Source: Hymenobacter psoromatis
GTDB lineage: Bacteria > Bacteroidota > Bacteroidia > Cytophagales > Hymenobacteraceae
Reading direction: 5' to 3'
DNA length: 64,000 nt
NCBI RefSeq assembly: GCF_020012125.1
Contig: NZ_JAIFAG010000001.1
Location: 2,728,001-2,792,000 of the forward strand
A program made the translations under genes and the position numbers. Below are positions 50,373 to 60,156 of the stretch, piece by piece (positions within the stretch are counted from its first letter, which is position 1; each line of letters begins with the position of its first letter). The notes below the pieces were generated by a model. It saw only the letters and a program-made list of their open reading frames with translations, ran no database searches and was not told the DNA's origin.

Positions 50373-51503
50373 CTACGCCGTGTTCCGGCCCACCGCGCCG
50401 TTCTGGACGAACCACTCGACCGGGCGGCGCTCGGCCACGGGGGCGGGGTAGGCGTCTACGTAACCGCAGCGCAGCAGAAACTGAATGGGCTCGGCTACGC
50501 CCAGGGCCCCATTGACTTGTTGGGCGAAGGGCACCTCTTCCAGTATCTGGCTCATGGGGTGTAGAGCGATGCTGCGGCCCCGCACCTGCACCCAGAGGCG
50601 CTGCACCCGCCGGCCAGTGTCGAGCAGCGTAGGGGTGGCGCGGTCAGCACTGGTTAGCACCAGCCAGCCCCCGGACTGGCTCACCTGCTCGGCTACCCTG
50701 GCCAGACTGGCTTCCCGAAAGCTGGTTTTCAGTACCGTGGCCGGAGTGTAAAAATGCCGTACCCACCACCCGGCCACCCCGTCGATACCCATGCTGGCGG
50801 GCGTGAGGCCGTCGCGGTGCCGGGCGGCCTCCTGGTCCGAAAACCGAACCCAGTGGCTTAGCTCCTGCTCGGCCGCGTCGCGGTAGGTTTGCTGGTGGTT
50901 GGCGGCCAGGGTCTGGGCGTCCAGCCACTGGCCCTGGGGCGAGTCGCGGCGGAAGAAGTGGTAGTCGGGCTCGCCCACCGTCAGGGCGCGCACGTCGGCC
51001 GGGGCCAGCGGCTAGTTGCGGTAGCCCGTGCGCACCGTGCGGCGGCGCAGGAGGCTCGTGATGTCCACGGTGGGGAGGCCCGCGGTTTTGGTCAGCGTCA
51101 CATCTATTACGCTGGCCGACTGATTATTATCGTTTAGCAGCTGCCAGCGGCAGGCGTAGCCGAGATGATTGGCGGCAGATTCCAGGTTTTGCAGGAAAGC
51201 TCCAATCGACAGCATGGTTTCGCGCTGGGTAGGGTCCACGGCCGGCAGCCAGCGGGTGCGGTCGTTGCCGATGGTCCACTGGAAGGGCGCGTGGCGCGTC
51301 ACTCGCCAGGGTTGGGCATTATGGCCGCTGGGGGCCAGCGCGGCCAGGCGCAGCATTTCGTGCTCGGCGGGCAGCAGCGGCACCGGGCCGGCGGGTAGGG
51401 CCGGGTGTGCAGTGGGTTCAGATGGCTTCGTGGCCAGGTAGGCGAGGCCGCCGGCAGTGAGCAGCACGCCCCCGGCGGCCAGCCAAAATTGTCTCCGATT
51501 CAT
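50373..51503 (-). pseudogene. Nitroreductase-like protein split by an in-frame amber codon
   Basis: One frame runs from MNRRQFWLAAGGVLLTAGGL (51503, signal or membrane anchor) to the stop at 50373, interrupted only by a TAG at 51012-51014. Upstream half: LAALAPSGHNAQPWRVTRHA and SIGAFLQNLESAANHLGYAC, typical of the nitroreductase fold. Downstream half: RAEQELSHWVRFSDQEA-like EQELSHWVRFSDQEAARHRD and SLARVAEQVSQSGGWLVLTS. The context is YRN(stop)PLAP. Without the stop the protein is 376 residues. It could use FMN; whether the amber is suppressed is unknown. Convergent with the truncated cydA. Confidence 0.75.
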
Positions 51504-51714
51504 CCTGCGGCGCGTAAAGTGAGCACCTGAGCTGACACGGGCCGCGTGCGGACCCAGGCGTCGTCAAAGGTGCCGGGCGGACGGCGGCGGGGGCATGAGT
51601 CAGGTCATCCTTTCCGGGGCATTTTGACATGTGGCCTCTGTAGTTGCCGCAGTCGGGGCTAAGCAGCCGGCGCTGCTGAAGCGCAGATTTTGTCGGTGCA
51701 GGTAAGTACCGCCC

Positions 51715-52744
<1,030 letters not shown>

Positions 52745-52767
<23 letters not shown>

Positions 52768-54355
52768 AGGGAATGGTGACGGTGACGGTGGTGCCCTGGC
52801 CCAGCTTGCTGCGCAGGGCAATGGTGCCCCGCATCATTTCCAGGTACTTGGCAATGATGTAGAGGCCCAGCCCGGTGCCGGGCACGGTGCTGACGTTGCG
52901 GGCCCGGAAAAACCGCTCGAACAGGTGCGCCTGGTCGGCCTCCGAAATCCCTACCCCCTGGTCTTCCACGCTCAGCACCAATTGGTTGGCGTGGCAGCTG
53001 GCCCGCACCGTCACCACCGCGTTGTCGCCCGAATACTTGAGGGCGTTGGAAAGCAGGTTGACCAGGATTTTGCGTAGCAGCGACGAATCGAGGCGAAACG
53101 GGTCGGGGCACTCGACCAGGCGCACGAAGATTTGGCCGGGCTTGCGCAGGCTTTCCACGTCGGCCAGCGTTTCGGTGAGCAGCGTGGTCAGGTTGAGGGT
53201 AGTGGGGTGCGCTTCCATCGTGCCTTCCTCGATGCGGCCCACCGAAAGAAACTCTTCCAGAATGGCGTTGAGGTGGTTAACGGAGGCTTCGATGCGCGCC
53301 AGGTGGCGCAGGCGCTGGGCCTGCTGGTCGGTGCCGGGGTACTTGCCGATGAGCGTGGCCGAGGTGAGCACGGCCGTGAGCGGGGTGCGAAACTCGTGCG
53401 AGGCCATGCTCACGAAGCGCGACTTCAGCTCGCCCAGCTCCTGCTCGGCGGCCAGGGCCAGGGCCAGCTCCCGGCCGCGCTCTTCCAGCTCGGCCAGGGT
53501 GCTGAGCAGGGCCTGGGTGCGGTCGGCCACCTTTTGCTCCAGCTCGGCGTTGAGGCGAGCCACGTGCTGATGCTGGGCAACCAGCTCCTGCTCGGCGGCC
53601 TGCTTGAGGCTGATGTCGAGGATGTAAGCCACCACGTACAGCTCCTCATCGAGGTAGAAGTAGCTCAGGCTCACTTCTACCGGGAACACCGAGCCATCCT
53701 GGCGCTGCCCTTGCAGCACGCGGTGCAAACCCATGCTACGCACCTGCGGGTTTTGGTTGAACGTTTCGCGCAGCTGCTCGTGGTGGCGGCCGGCGGCACC
53801 GGGCACCAGCACTTCGATGCGCTGGCCCAGCAGCGCAGCCAGCGAGTAGCCAAACAGCTCCCCGGCCAACTCATTGGCCGACACCATAGTACCGGCTTTA
53901 TCACAAACGATGATGCCGATGGTGGCATTGGCAAACACGGCCTCGAAGCGGCGCACGCTGTGGGCCAGGTCGCGCTCGGCCCGTTGCAGCGGGCTTTGCT
54001 CGGTGAGGCACACGAGGAGCGAGGCCCGGCCCGCGGCCTCAAAATACGTGAGCCGCATATAGGCCAGAAACGGCTCGCCGGTGTGGCGCCGAATGGTGGT
54101 TTCCTGCTCGTGGTGGCCTTCGCGCTTGGTAAGCTCGCAGAGGTCGTGCCACTCGGCCACCGTCCAGGGCGGCAAGCGTAGCGAGTGGTCGGGGTCAGTG
54201 AGGAAGGCTTCTTCCGAGGCGTAGCCCAGCAGCTGCACGGCCATGGGGTTTACCTGCGTGAACCAGCCCACCTCCACATCATAAATACCCACAAACTCGC
54301 GGGAGTGGGTGTAGAGCAGATTGGAGAGAATGGTGGTATAGGCAGCGGAAAGCAT
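52745..54355 (-). CDS. PAS-domain sensor histidine kinase
   Basis: A 536-residue cytoplasmic kinase. Two PAS domains: about residues 10-125 (FVGIYDVEVGWFTQVNPMAV) and about 135-260 (FANATIGIIVCDKAGTMVSA; FPVEVSLSYFYLDEELYVVA). A coiled linker (about 265-320) precedes the HisKA H-box SMASHEFRTPLTAVL. The ATPase domain has KILVNLLSNALKYSGDNA, SVEDQGVGISEAD, LFERFFRARNV and GTGLGLYIIAKYLEMM. There is no membrane helix, so the PAS domains likely sense an internal cue such as redox, light or oxygen. Start MLSAAYTT at 54355 preferred over an upstream codon. Its partner is the overlapping regulator. Confidence 0.92.
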
Positions 54356-54649
54356 GGGCGGGCGCAGGATAAGCAGAAGGCGCAAGGCGGCACTTCATGC
54401 CCGTCAAAGGTCGGCGGTAGGCCGGCGGCTACCCATGACGAACGTCAGGTATTTACCGGGTAGCCGTCATGCCGCCCGCCCGCATGGCCCCATAGCTTTG
54501 CGACCCTACCAGCCGGAATGGGAAGCTGCTTTCGCATGGCGGGGCCAGCTGGCTAAACTGCTCACCTTTGGTGGATTGGATGCGACTGCTGTTAACCTTG
54601 ACTCAAATCAATATGCTAAATTTCAGTCATTTAAGCAACCAAAATCATG
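54356..54649. other. Mostly non-coding region upstream of the kinase and thioredoxin-like genes
   Basis: Nothing intact is visible. One plus frame near 54487-54560 reads ALRPYQPEWEAAFAWRGQLA, which resembles the opening of GrpB-family proteins, but it stops making sense soon after and lacks a start. A degraded remnant is possible. The region also holds the kinase promoter. Confidence 0.35.
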
Positions 54650-54678
54650 TTGTTGGGCGTAGTGCGGCACTAGTTTTG
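54650..54678 (+). promoter_or_regulatory. Bacteroidota-type promoter of the thioredoxin-like gene
   Basis: TTG at 54650-54652 and TAGTTTTG at 54671-54678, separated by 18 bases, fit TTG-N18-TAnnTTTG. The gene starts 37 bases further on. Confidence 0.6.
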
Positions 54679-54714
54679 CCGTTATCTACGTATTCTGCCG
54701 CTACCCTCTTCGCC

Positions 54715-55050
54715 ATGCCCATCCCTACCCCCACTCCAACTGCTGCCCTGGCCGCCGATGCGGCAGTGCTGCTAGTGCTGCTGCCGACGGAGGGCACGGC
54801 CCCGCCGGTGCGGGCGGCTACCCTAGCGGCCCTCCAGGCCTTGCAGCAGCGGCTGGGCAGCGCTATCCGGGTGCTGTCGGTGGATGATGCCAGCCATCCG
54901 GCGGTGGTGCAGAGCTTCCAAGCAACCAACTTGCCGGCCTTCGTGCTGGTGCGGCGGGGCGTGGAGCTATGGCGGCAGCAGGGCCTGCCCGAAGGCGAGT
55001 TTATCGTGGCCCAACTGCTGGCCCAGCTCGCCCTACCCCCTGCCGGGTAG
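54715..55050 (+). CDS. Thioredoxin-fold protein without the CxxC motif
   Basis: A 111-residue protein. The pattern is thioredoxin-like: a first strand VLLVLLPTEGTAPPVRAATL, a helix with LQALQQRLGSAIRVLSVDDA, then SFQATNLPAFVLVRRGVELW with the cis-Pro segment (NLPAFVL), and a C-terminal helix. The CxxC site is absent and there are no cysteines. So it is not a redox enzyme and may act as a chaperone or scaffold. A longer frame exists upstream from 54568 but is unlike the fold. Own promoter upstream; an AT-rich inverted repeat follows. Confidence 0.75.
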   Translation: MPIPTPTPTAALAADAAVLLVLLPTEGTAPPVRAATLAALQALQQRLGSAIRVLSVDDASHPAVVQSFQATNLPAFVLVRRGVELWRQQGLPEGEFIVAQLLAQLALPPAG

Positions 55051-55082
55051 GCAACCCGCCGGGTCGGCGCGCTAGCTCGACT

Positions 55083-55152
55083 TTAGAAGTGAATTAAAAA
55101 TTTGGTGGTCACATTTTTAATTTGTGATTTATCATCTTTAATTCACCTCTAA
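55083..55152. terminator. AT-rich inverted repeat after the thioredoxin-like gene
   Basis: Outer arms 55083-55098 and 55137-55152 (16 bp, one mismatch) enclose AT-rich sequence with further partial pairing. It lies 32 bases after the stop and is a plausible transcript end. Confidence 0.6.
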
Positions 55153-55296
55153 GCAGTAAATTTCCTTAGAAGTCGTCGTAGCCTAAGTAAACCGGGTCCC
55201 TTATCGAACGCCGTGCGTAGCTTCACCAATAGTAGGTGCTACGCCGGCCAGGCAGGCTATCCTCCACCAGTGGGTTTTTATTCACTTATTGCCACT

Positions 55297-55746
55297 ATGG
55301 GCCTGTTCCACCTCATTTACCACAGCCAGGGCCAGCAGCCTTTTGACACGCCGGCCCTGACGGCCCTGCTGCTGCAGGCCCGCGCCTTCAACCGCGAAAA
55401 CCACCTCTCGGGCCTGCTGCTGCACGCGCCCGACGACCGGTTTTTTCAGCTTCTGGAGGGCGAGGAAGCCACGGTGCGCACGCTCTACTACGACCACATC
55501 GTGCCCGACCCGCGCCACTACAATTGCCGCCTGGTGGGCGCCGGGGCCTGCGCCGAGCGCAGCTTTGCCGACTGGAACATGGGCTTCCGCGTGGCCAACG
55601 CCCAGGAGCTGTACGCACTGCTGGCCGCCGGCACGCCCCACTCGCTGGTGCTGTTTGCCCCCCAGCCCCGCGTGCGCCCCGAGCTGCTGAAGCTGCTGCT
55701 CGATTTTGTGGGCGACCACGAGCCGGAGTCGCTTAACTATCCGTAA
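55297..55746 (+). CDS. BLUF-domain blue-light sensor
   Basis: A 149-residue protein that is essentially one BLUF domain (1-95) plus a short helical tail. The opening MGLFHLIYHSQG places the photoactive Tyr at residue 8. Asn32 is in RAFNRENHLSGLLLHA and the switch Gln at 51 in RFFQLLEGEEATV. The later motif is RSFADWNMGFR, with the Trp-x-Met segment. It binds FAD and senses blue light. No output domain is fused, so it must act through a partner; the kinase genes on either side are candidates. The start codon gives a compact domain; the frame is open upstream to 55213. Confidence 0.87.
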   Translation: MGLFHLIYHSQGQQPFDTPALTALLLQARAFNRENHLSGLLLHAPDDRFFQLLEGEEATVRTLYYDHIVPDPRHYNCRLVGAGACAERSFADWNMGFRVANAQELYALLAAGTPHSLVLFAPQPRVRPELLKLLLDFVGDHEPESLNYP

Positions 55747-55770
55747 TCGTTTGGCTGTTAGACCCGTCGC

Positions 55771-55859
55771 GTAGGGTGCGGGGCTTGCCCCCGCCCGTCG
55801 TTGAACGGAATCGGTGGCTTGACGCGAACATCCGGGCGGGGACAAGCCCCGCACTCTAC
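55771..55859. terminator. 27-bp-arm inverted repeat, second member of the GTAGGGTGCGGGGCTTGC family
   Basis: Arms 55771-55797 and 55833-55859 pair with two mismatches. The left arm matches 36496-36522 closely, and CGTCGTTGAAC follows in both. The loop here is 35 bases. It lies in a 356-bp gap between the BLUF gene and the kinase gene; nothing else is seen in that gap. Confidence 0.75.
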
Positions 55860-56102
55860 TTCGTGATGAATACGAATAGAAGCTGCGGTTTGTCACCCTG
55901 GGGCCTGATTTCCGTCATGGGAGCCGCTTTAGGGCCGGCGTAATCTTGTGGTGTGCTGCTCGCACCGCGCCCGCTAGGCGGGCAGGGCGGGTTTCTCATG
56001 GGTCCCTACCCCCCCTTTTGGAAGCAGCACGGCCCCGGCATCGCTAGTGCCAGGGCCGCCCGTGCGCACCCTCCCCAGCTGCTTTTTAGCGAATTACTAC
56101 CG

Positions 56103-57233
56103 ATGCCCGACTTCGCCAATTTCTTTCAGGACCAGGCGGAAGCCAGCGCCCACGTTCAGTTCGTGTACGACCTGGCGGCGGGCCGCCTTATCTTCGTCAA
56201 CGCCGCGTATGAGCAGGTTTTCGGGGGTACTTGCGGGCTGGTGAATGCCGAGCTGCCCGACTTGCTCCAGCGCTTGCACCCCGACGACCGGGCTTACCTG
56301 GCGCACTACTGGGCGCGGTGGCAGCAGGGCGCGCCCGCCAACGAAGTGGAAGTGCGCCTGCTGCACGCGGGCCAGCCGCACCAGTGGTTTTGCCTTACCC
56401 CCTCCTACCAGCCCGATGCGCAGGGCCGGGTGCTGCTCGGGGGCACCCTGCGCGATACCAGCGTGCTGAAGCGCTACCAGGAAAACGCCGACCTGTTCAA
56501 CAGCCGCAAAAACGCTACCCTCGAAATTCTATCGCACGACCTGAGCGGTGCCTTTATTTTGGTGCAGCAGATTGCCGAATTTCTGCGGGAGGAAGTGACC
56601 GCGCCGCTCCATAGCCGGGTGCCCGAGATGCTGGGCGTGCTGGAAACCACCAGCCGCGACAGCGTAAAAATGATTCGGGACCTTATTAATATAGAGTTCC
56701 TGACCTCGGCCAACACCGACCTGAAAGTGGACCGCGTGGACGTGGGGGCCGTGCTGCGCGTGCCCCTCGACCAGCTGCAGACCGGCCAGCGGGTGCTCGG
56801 CCACGCCTTCACCTACACGCTGCCCGCCACGCCGATATACGCCAACATCGACGTCAATAAATTCACGCAGGTGCTCATCAACCTGGTCGGCAACGCCTTC
56901 AAATTCACCCCCGATGCCGGCCTCGTGGCCGTGCACATCGAGCCGGGCCCCGGCATAGTCCGCATTCGCGTGGTAGACGATGGCATCGGCATTCCGCTGG
57001 CCATGCAGCCCTATTTGTTTGAGCGCTTTACCAAGGCCCGCCGGCCGGGCCTGCGCGGCGAAGCCACCACCGGGCTGGGCCTGGCCCTGTGCAAAACCAT
57101 CGTGGAGTGGCACCACGGCCACATTTCCGTGGCCAGCCAACCGGGCCAGGGCAGCACGTTCACCATCGAGATTCCGCGGGCCGAAACCGTGGACACGCCG
57201 GCTTTGGTGGGCGCGGTGGAGGTGGTGGGGTAG
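56103..57233 (+). CDS. PAS-domain sensor histidine kinase
   Basis: A 376-residue kinase. One PAS domain (about 15-130: FVYDLAAGRLIFVNAAYEQV; WFCLTPSYQPDAQGRVLLGG). The H-box is LEILSHDLSGAFILVQQIAE (about 148-167); the usual RTPL is replaced by SGAF. The ATPase domain shows QVLINLVGNAFKFTPDAGLV, VVDDGIGIPLAMQPYLFERF and TTGLGLALCKTIVEWHHGHI. No membrane helix. The start is the ATG at 56103; the upstream open frame is not family-like. It is downstream of the BLUF gene and could be its output, but there is no direct evidence. No adjacent response regulator. Confidence 0.9.
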   Translation: MPDFANFFQDQAEASAHVQFVYDLAAGRLIFVNAAYEQVFGGTCGLVNAELPDLLQRLHPDDRAYLAHYWARWQQGAPANEVEVRLLHAGQPHQWFCLTPSYQPDAQGRVLLGGTLRDTSVLKRYQENADLFNSRKNATLEILSHDLSGAFILVQQIAEFLREEVTAPLHSRVPEMLGVLETTSRDSVKMIRDLINIEFLTSANTDLKVDRVDVGAVLRVPLDQLQTGQRVLGHAFTYTLPATPIYANIDVNKFTQVLINLVGNAFKFTPDAGLVAVHIEPGPGIVRIRVVDDGIGIPLAMQPYLFERFTKARRPGLRGEATTGLGLALCKTIVEWHHGHISVASQPGQGSTFTIEIPRAETVDTPALVGAVEVVG

Positions 57234-57316
57234 GGCTGGGTGTCGCCCTCCGCGTTCACCCAACCCGCCTGCCCACCGCATCCAACCCAAGCTTTCCCCC
57301 TTAAAACCAACCCGTT

Positions 57317-58123
57317 ATGCGCAGGAAAATGATTGCCGGCAACTGGAAGATGAACAAGACGCTGCCCGAGGCCACCGCCCTGCTCACGGCCATTGCAGAA
57401 GGTCTGCCCGCCGACGCGGCACCCGGCGTGGCGGTGGTAGTGTGCCCGCCGGCGCTGTACCTGGTGCCGGCCCTACCCCTGCTGCGGCCCGGCAGCGCGG
57501 TTTTGCTAGGCGCGCAAAACTGCGCGCAGCAGGCCGCGGGGGCCTACACGGGCGAGATTTCGGCGGCCATGCTGCACTCCGTGGGGGTAACCTACGTGGT
57601 ACTGGGGCACAGCGAGCGGCGCCATTACTTCGGCGAAACCAATGCGCTGGTGGCCGAAAAAGTACGTCTCGCCCTCACCAACAAGCTACTACCTATTTTT
57701 TGCTGCGGCGAGTCGGCGGCGGTGCGCGCCCACGGCGACTACCTCGGCTTTGTGAAAACCCAGCTCAGCGAGAGCCTTTTCCATTTGTCGGCCGAAGCGT
57801 TCGGGAACGTCGTGGTGGCCTACGAGCCGCTGTGGGCCATCGGCTCGGGGAAGCCGGCCACGGCGGCGCAGGCCCAGCAGGTGCACGCCGCCCTGCGCCA
57901 GCACATTGCCCAGCGCTACGGGGCCGCGGTAGCCGCGGCCACGCTCATCCTATACGGCGGCAGCATTACGCCGTCCGATGTTGACCCCTTCCTATGCGAG
58001 CCTGATATCGACGGGGCTTTGGTGGGCGGGGCCTCGCTGCACGCCCGCGAGTTTATTGCCTTGGTGCGGGCCGCGCAGCGGGCCGTGGCCGGGCCGGCCG
58101 TGGTGGCTGCACCAGTTGCCTAA
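57317..58123 (+). CDS. tpiA: Triosephosphate isomerase
   Basis: A 268-residue glycolytic enzyme. Active-site residues: Asn9 and Lys11 in IAGNWKMNKT, the His in VVLGHSERRHYFGE (about residue 97) and the Glu in VVAYEPLWAIGSGKPATA (about 172). The phosphate loop is ILYGGSITPSDVDPFLCEPD, followed by DGALVGGASLHAREFI. It interconverts dihydroxyacetone phosphate and glyceraldehyde-3-phosphate. The C-terminus has an extra Ala/Val-rich tail (GPAVVAAPVA). Separated from the kinase gene by 83 bp. Full length, no oddities. Confidence 0.97.
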   Translation: MRRKMIAGNWKMNKTLPEATALLTAIAEGLPADAAPGVAVVVCPPALYLVPALPLLRPGSAVLLGAQNCAQQAAGAYTGEISAAMLHSVGVTYVVLGHSERRHYFGETNALVAEKVRLALTNKLLPIFCCGESAAVRAHGDYLGFVKTQLSESLFHLSAEAFGNVVVAYEPLWAIGSGKPATAAQAQQVHAALRQHIAQRYGAAVAAATLILYGGSITPSDVDPFLCEPDIDGALVGGASLHAREFIALVRAAQRAVAGPAVVAAPVA

Positions 58124-58185
58124 AACCGGGCAGCACAAACGAGGGTAGCCGGGATGTAGCCTTGGTTAGAAGCCTAGTCCACATG

Positions 58186-58355
58186 TTACATGGGCTGCTG
58201 GGCAGAGCGTATTTCCTGCTTCAGCGTGAGCAACGCGCACAACCCAAAACGTAGGGCCGCGCCCAGTGCCTCGTCGGCGAAATTAAATTTGCCTTTTAGG
58301 TTGATGTGGCCCCCGGCTCCTGGCCGTGGGAAGCTGCAAAAAGCCGTGGCCGTTG
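58186..58355 (-). pseudogene. C-terminal remnant of an unidentified gene
   Basis: About 50 codons read AFCSFPRPGAGGHINLKGKF and NFADEALGAALRFGLCALLT before a stop at 58186-58188. They look coding, but there is no start and no match I can name. It lies in the 349-bp gap between tpiA and the alpha/beta hydrolase gene, which is otherwise empty apart from the hydrolase's 3' flank. Confidence 0.35.
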
Positions 58356-58472
58356 CTGTGGGCGTGCGGCGAGCTTGCGCCGTTTATCCGGCATGAGAAT
58401 GCTATTCTTTGCAGGTATGACTCGTAAAATACACGTCTTACTTCTGTGCGCCTAGCCTCCGCCCCAAACGCC

Positions 58473-59327
58473 CTACTTGGCGGAATGCGCGTTGATAAAG
58501 TGCACAATGGGCCCCCAGTAGGGTAGCATATGTGGTTTGTACAGGTCGTTGTGGCCGTAGTGGTCGAACGTGATGAATATTTTAGGCGATTTAATGGCTG
58601 CGTAAAGCGCCTGCGCGTCGCTAAACAGATTCACGCGGTCGTTTCGGCTATGCAGCAGTAGAATGGGTTGCGTGACCCGTTGCACGCCAACTGTATTATC
58701 GTAATACACAGGGAAAAGGGCCGCCACCAAGGGCGACAATTGGCCGCGCTGCTCGCTCCATTGTTTCATCGAAGCGAAGGCATTGCAAATAATTACCCCT
58801 TTGATAAGGGGTGAATCAATCGCGGGGTAGAGTTGGAGCATCACGGCGTTTCCGACGGAGTGCGCCAGCAGAAATACGTTTTCCGTCTTTGGGTGCAGCA
58901 GTTGCAGGGTATCCAGGATGGTTTTTACGTCGCCGCCCACCTGGGCCAGGTGGGAGCTTCCTTGCGGGCACAGGGTATCGGCCAGCGGGCCGTAGTCGAA
59001 GGAAACCGACGCAATGCCGTTGCTGGCCAGGTACTGCTGAAAACAAAGCCATTCGGACCGGTTGTCCCCCCGCCCGTTAAATAGCACCACGACGGGGTGC
59101 GCACGGGACTTGCCGGGCGCTGTTACTATCCAGGCTTTAACAGTTCTGCCGCGCTGGGTAAGGGTCAGTTCGCGGTACTTCAATCCGATGGCGGAAGGGC
59201 GGGTAGGCGCCGGAGTTACCTGGAGCGTGATGCGGTCCATCACCTTTTCAGTGTAGCGCTGAAAACCAAGGTACGTTCCGCCTAGTATGGCAAATAAGAC
59301 AACGAGCACAACCGGTAGTTTTTTCAT
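58473..59327 (-). CDS. Alpha/beta hydrolase with N-terminal membrane anchor
   Basis: A 284-residue protein. MKKLPVVLVVLFAILGGTYL is a signal-anchor helix. The alpha/beta hydrolase domain has VVVLFNGRGDNRSEWLCFQQ, the nucleophile Ser in VFLLAHSVGNAVML, the acid in LLLHSRNDRVN and the His in ITFDHYGHNDLYKP. The oxyanion/lid part PLADTLCPQGSSHLAQVGGD holds one Cys. The frame is open up to 59903, but the added part is not protein-like. Probable periplasmic or membrane-bound esterase or peptidase; the substrate is unknown. Confidence 0.85.
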   Translation of the reverse strand: MKKLPVVLVVLFAILGGTYLGFQRYTEKVMDRITLQVTPAPTRPSAIGLKYRELTLTQRGRTVKAWIVTAPGKSRAHPVVVLFNGRGDNRSEWLCFQQYLASNGIASVSFDYGPLADTLCPQGSSHLAQVGGDVKTILDTLQLLHPKTENVFLLAHSVGNAVMLQLYPAIDSPLIKGVIICNAFASMKQWSEQRGQLSPLVAALFPVYYDNTVGVQRVTQPILLLHSRNDRVNLFSDAQALYAAIKSPKIFITFDHYGHNDLYKPHMLPYWGPIVHFINAHSAK

Positions 59328-59563
59328 CTTGAGACGGGAGCTACCTGAAATAAAGGGTTGTTGCACAACCAAGAGAAACCCTGCGAGCCGATAACTACCC
59401 ATTTTGGTTGCTGGGGCTACAGCACCGTAAAAGCACAAACCAGCGGTCGTATCACTGAGCGAATGTGCCCTGCTAGCCCTGAATGCAGTGTTTTGGAGCG
59501 TAGCGGCTGCGTTTGAAAGCGCTTCGCTTAACTTCTGCATCAGGCTTTTAACTGAAGCCAGGG

Positions 59564-60103
59564 CTACGCCTGTTCGGCCTGCTGCTTCAGGCGCGCCAAC
59601 CAGCGCTTGATGGAGGAATCCAGCCCTTTTTGAAACACGGGCTGGAGCAGGCTCACCAGCCAGCCTTCCATGCTTTCTTTTACCCGCACCGCGGTGCTGC
59701 CATCCGGCTGGGCGGTGAGGGTCCAGTTGTGCACGGCAAACGACCCGAACGCCCGGCCCGACCAGCCCAGAGCGGCGTTGGGCTCGACGGTGTGCAGGGT
59801 CGAATGGATGAGCAGCCCGCTGGTTTTCCAGTCGAAGCTCGTGCCCGGCTGCAACGGGCCGTTCAGGTGCGGGCGGCTGATGTCGGGCTGCCAGGCGGCC
59901 CACTGGTTTACCCGGCTGAGCACCTGCCAGACCTTCTCGGGCGGGGCGCTGATGCGGATGGTTTGGTCGGTCTGGGCGGGGGCAGCGGGGTTGGGCCGCG
60001 CCGCCGCTGGGTACACACTAGTTTTTTCGGCAATAACTACGGCGGCGGCTACGGCCCCGAGGGCCAGGGAAACACACGCGAGCTGTTTCGGATTCTTTTG
60101 CAT
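59564..60103 (-). CDS. SRPBCC-family protein with N-terminal membrane segment
   Basis: A 179-residue protein. The N-terminal helix (KQLACVSLALGAVAAAVVIA) is a signal or anchor. The SRPBCC (START/Bet v1-like) domain begins RISAPPEKVWQVLSRVNQWA, with AWQPDISRPHLNGPLQPGTS, SFAVHNWTLTAQPDGSTAVR and a final helix SIKRWLARLKQQAEQA. Such domains bind hydrophobic ligands. It lies 53 bp downstream of the NmrA-type gene on the same strand and is probably cotranscribed. Confidence 0.83.
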   Translation of the reverse strand: MQKNPKQLACVSLALGAVAAAVVIAEKTSVYPAAARPNPAAPAQTDQTIRISAPPEKVWQVLSRVNQWAAWQPDISRPHLNGPLQPGTSFDWKTSGLLIHSTLHTVEPNAALGWSGRAFGSFAVHNWTLTAQPDGSTAVRVKESMEGWLVSLLQPVFQKGLDSSIKRWLARLKQQAEQA

Positions 60104-60156
60104 GGCGGAAAGGAAAAGCTGGGGTGAGGGAAGCGACCGCGGGGAGCTCTAAAAAC

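Noticed and set aside
42243..51503. Genome-wide reassignment of TAG to glutamine
   Set aside because: Intact genes here end in TAG (clpC, endonuclease V, cytochrome and other genes), so TAG clearly functions as a stop in this genome.
54480..54662. GrpB-family gene
   Set aside because: Only about 20-25 residues resemble the family opening; no start, and the rest is not alike. Mentioned as a possible remnant only.
59328..59903. N-terminal extension of the alpha/beta hydrolase
   Set aside because: The extended frame is not protein-like and the signal anchor begins exactly at the ATG at 59327.
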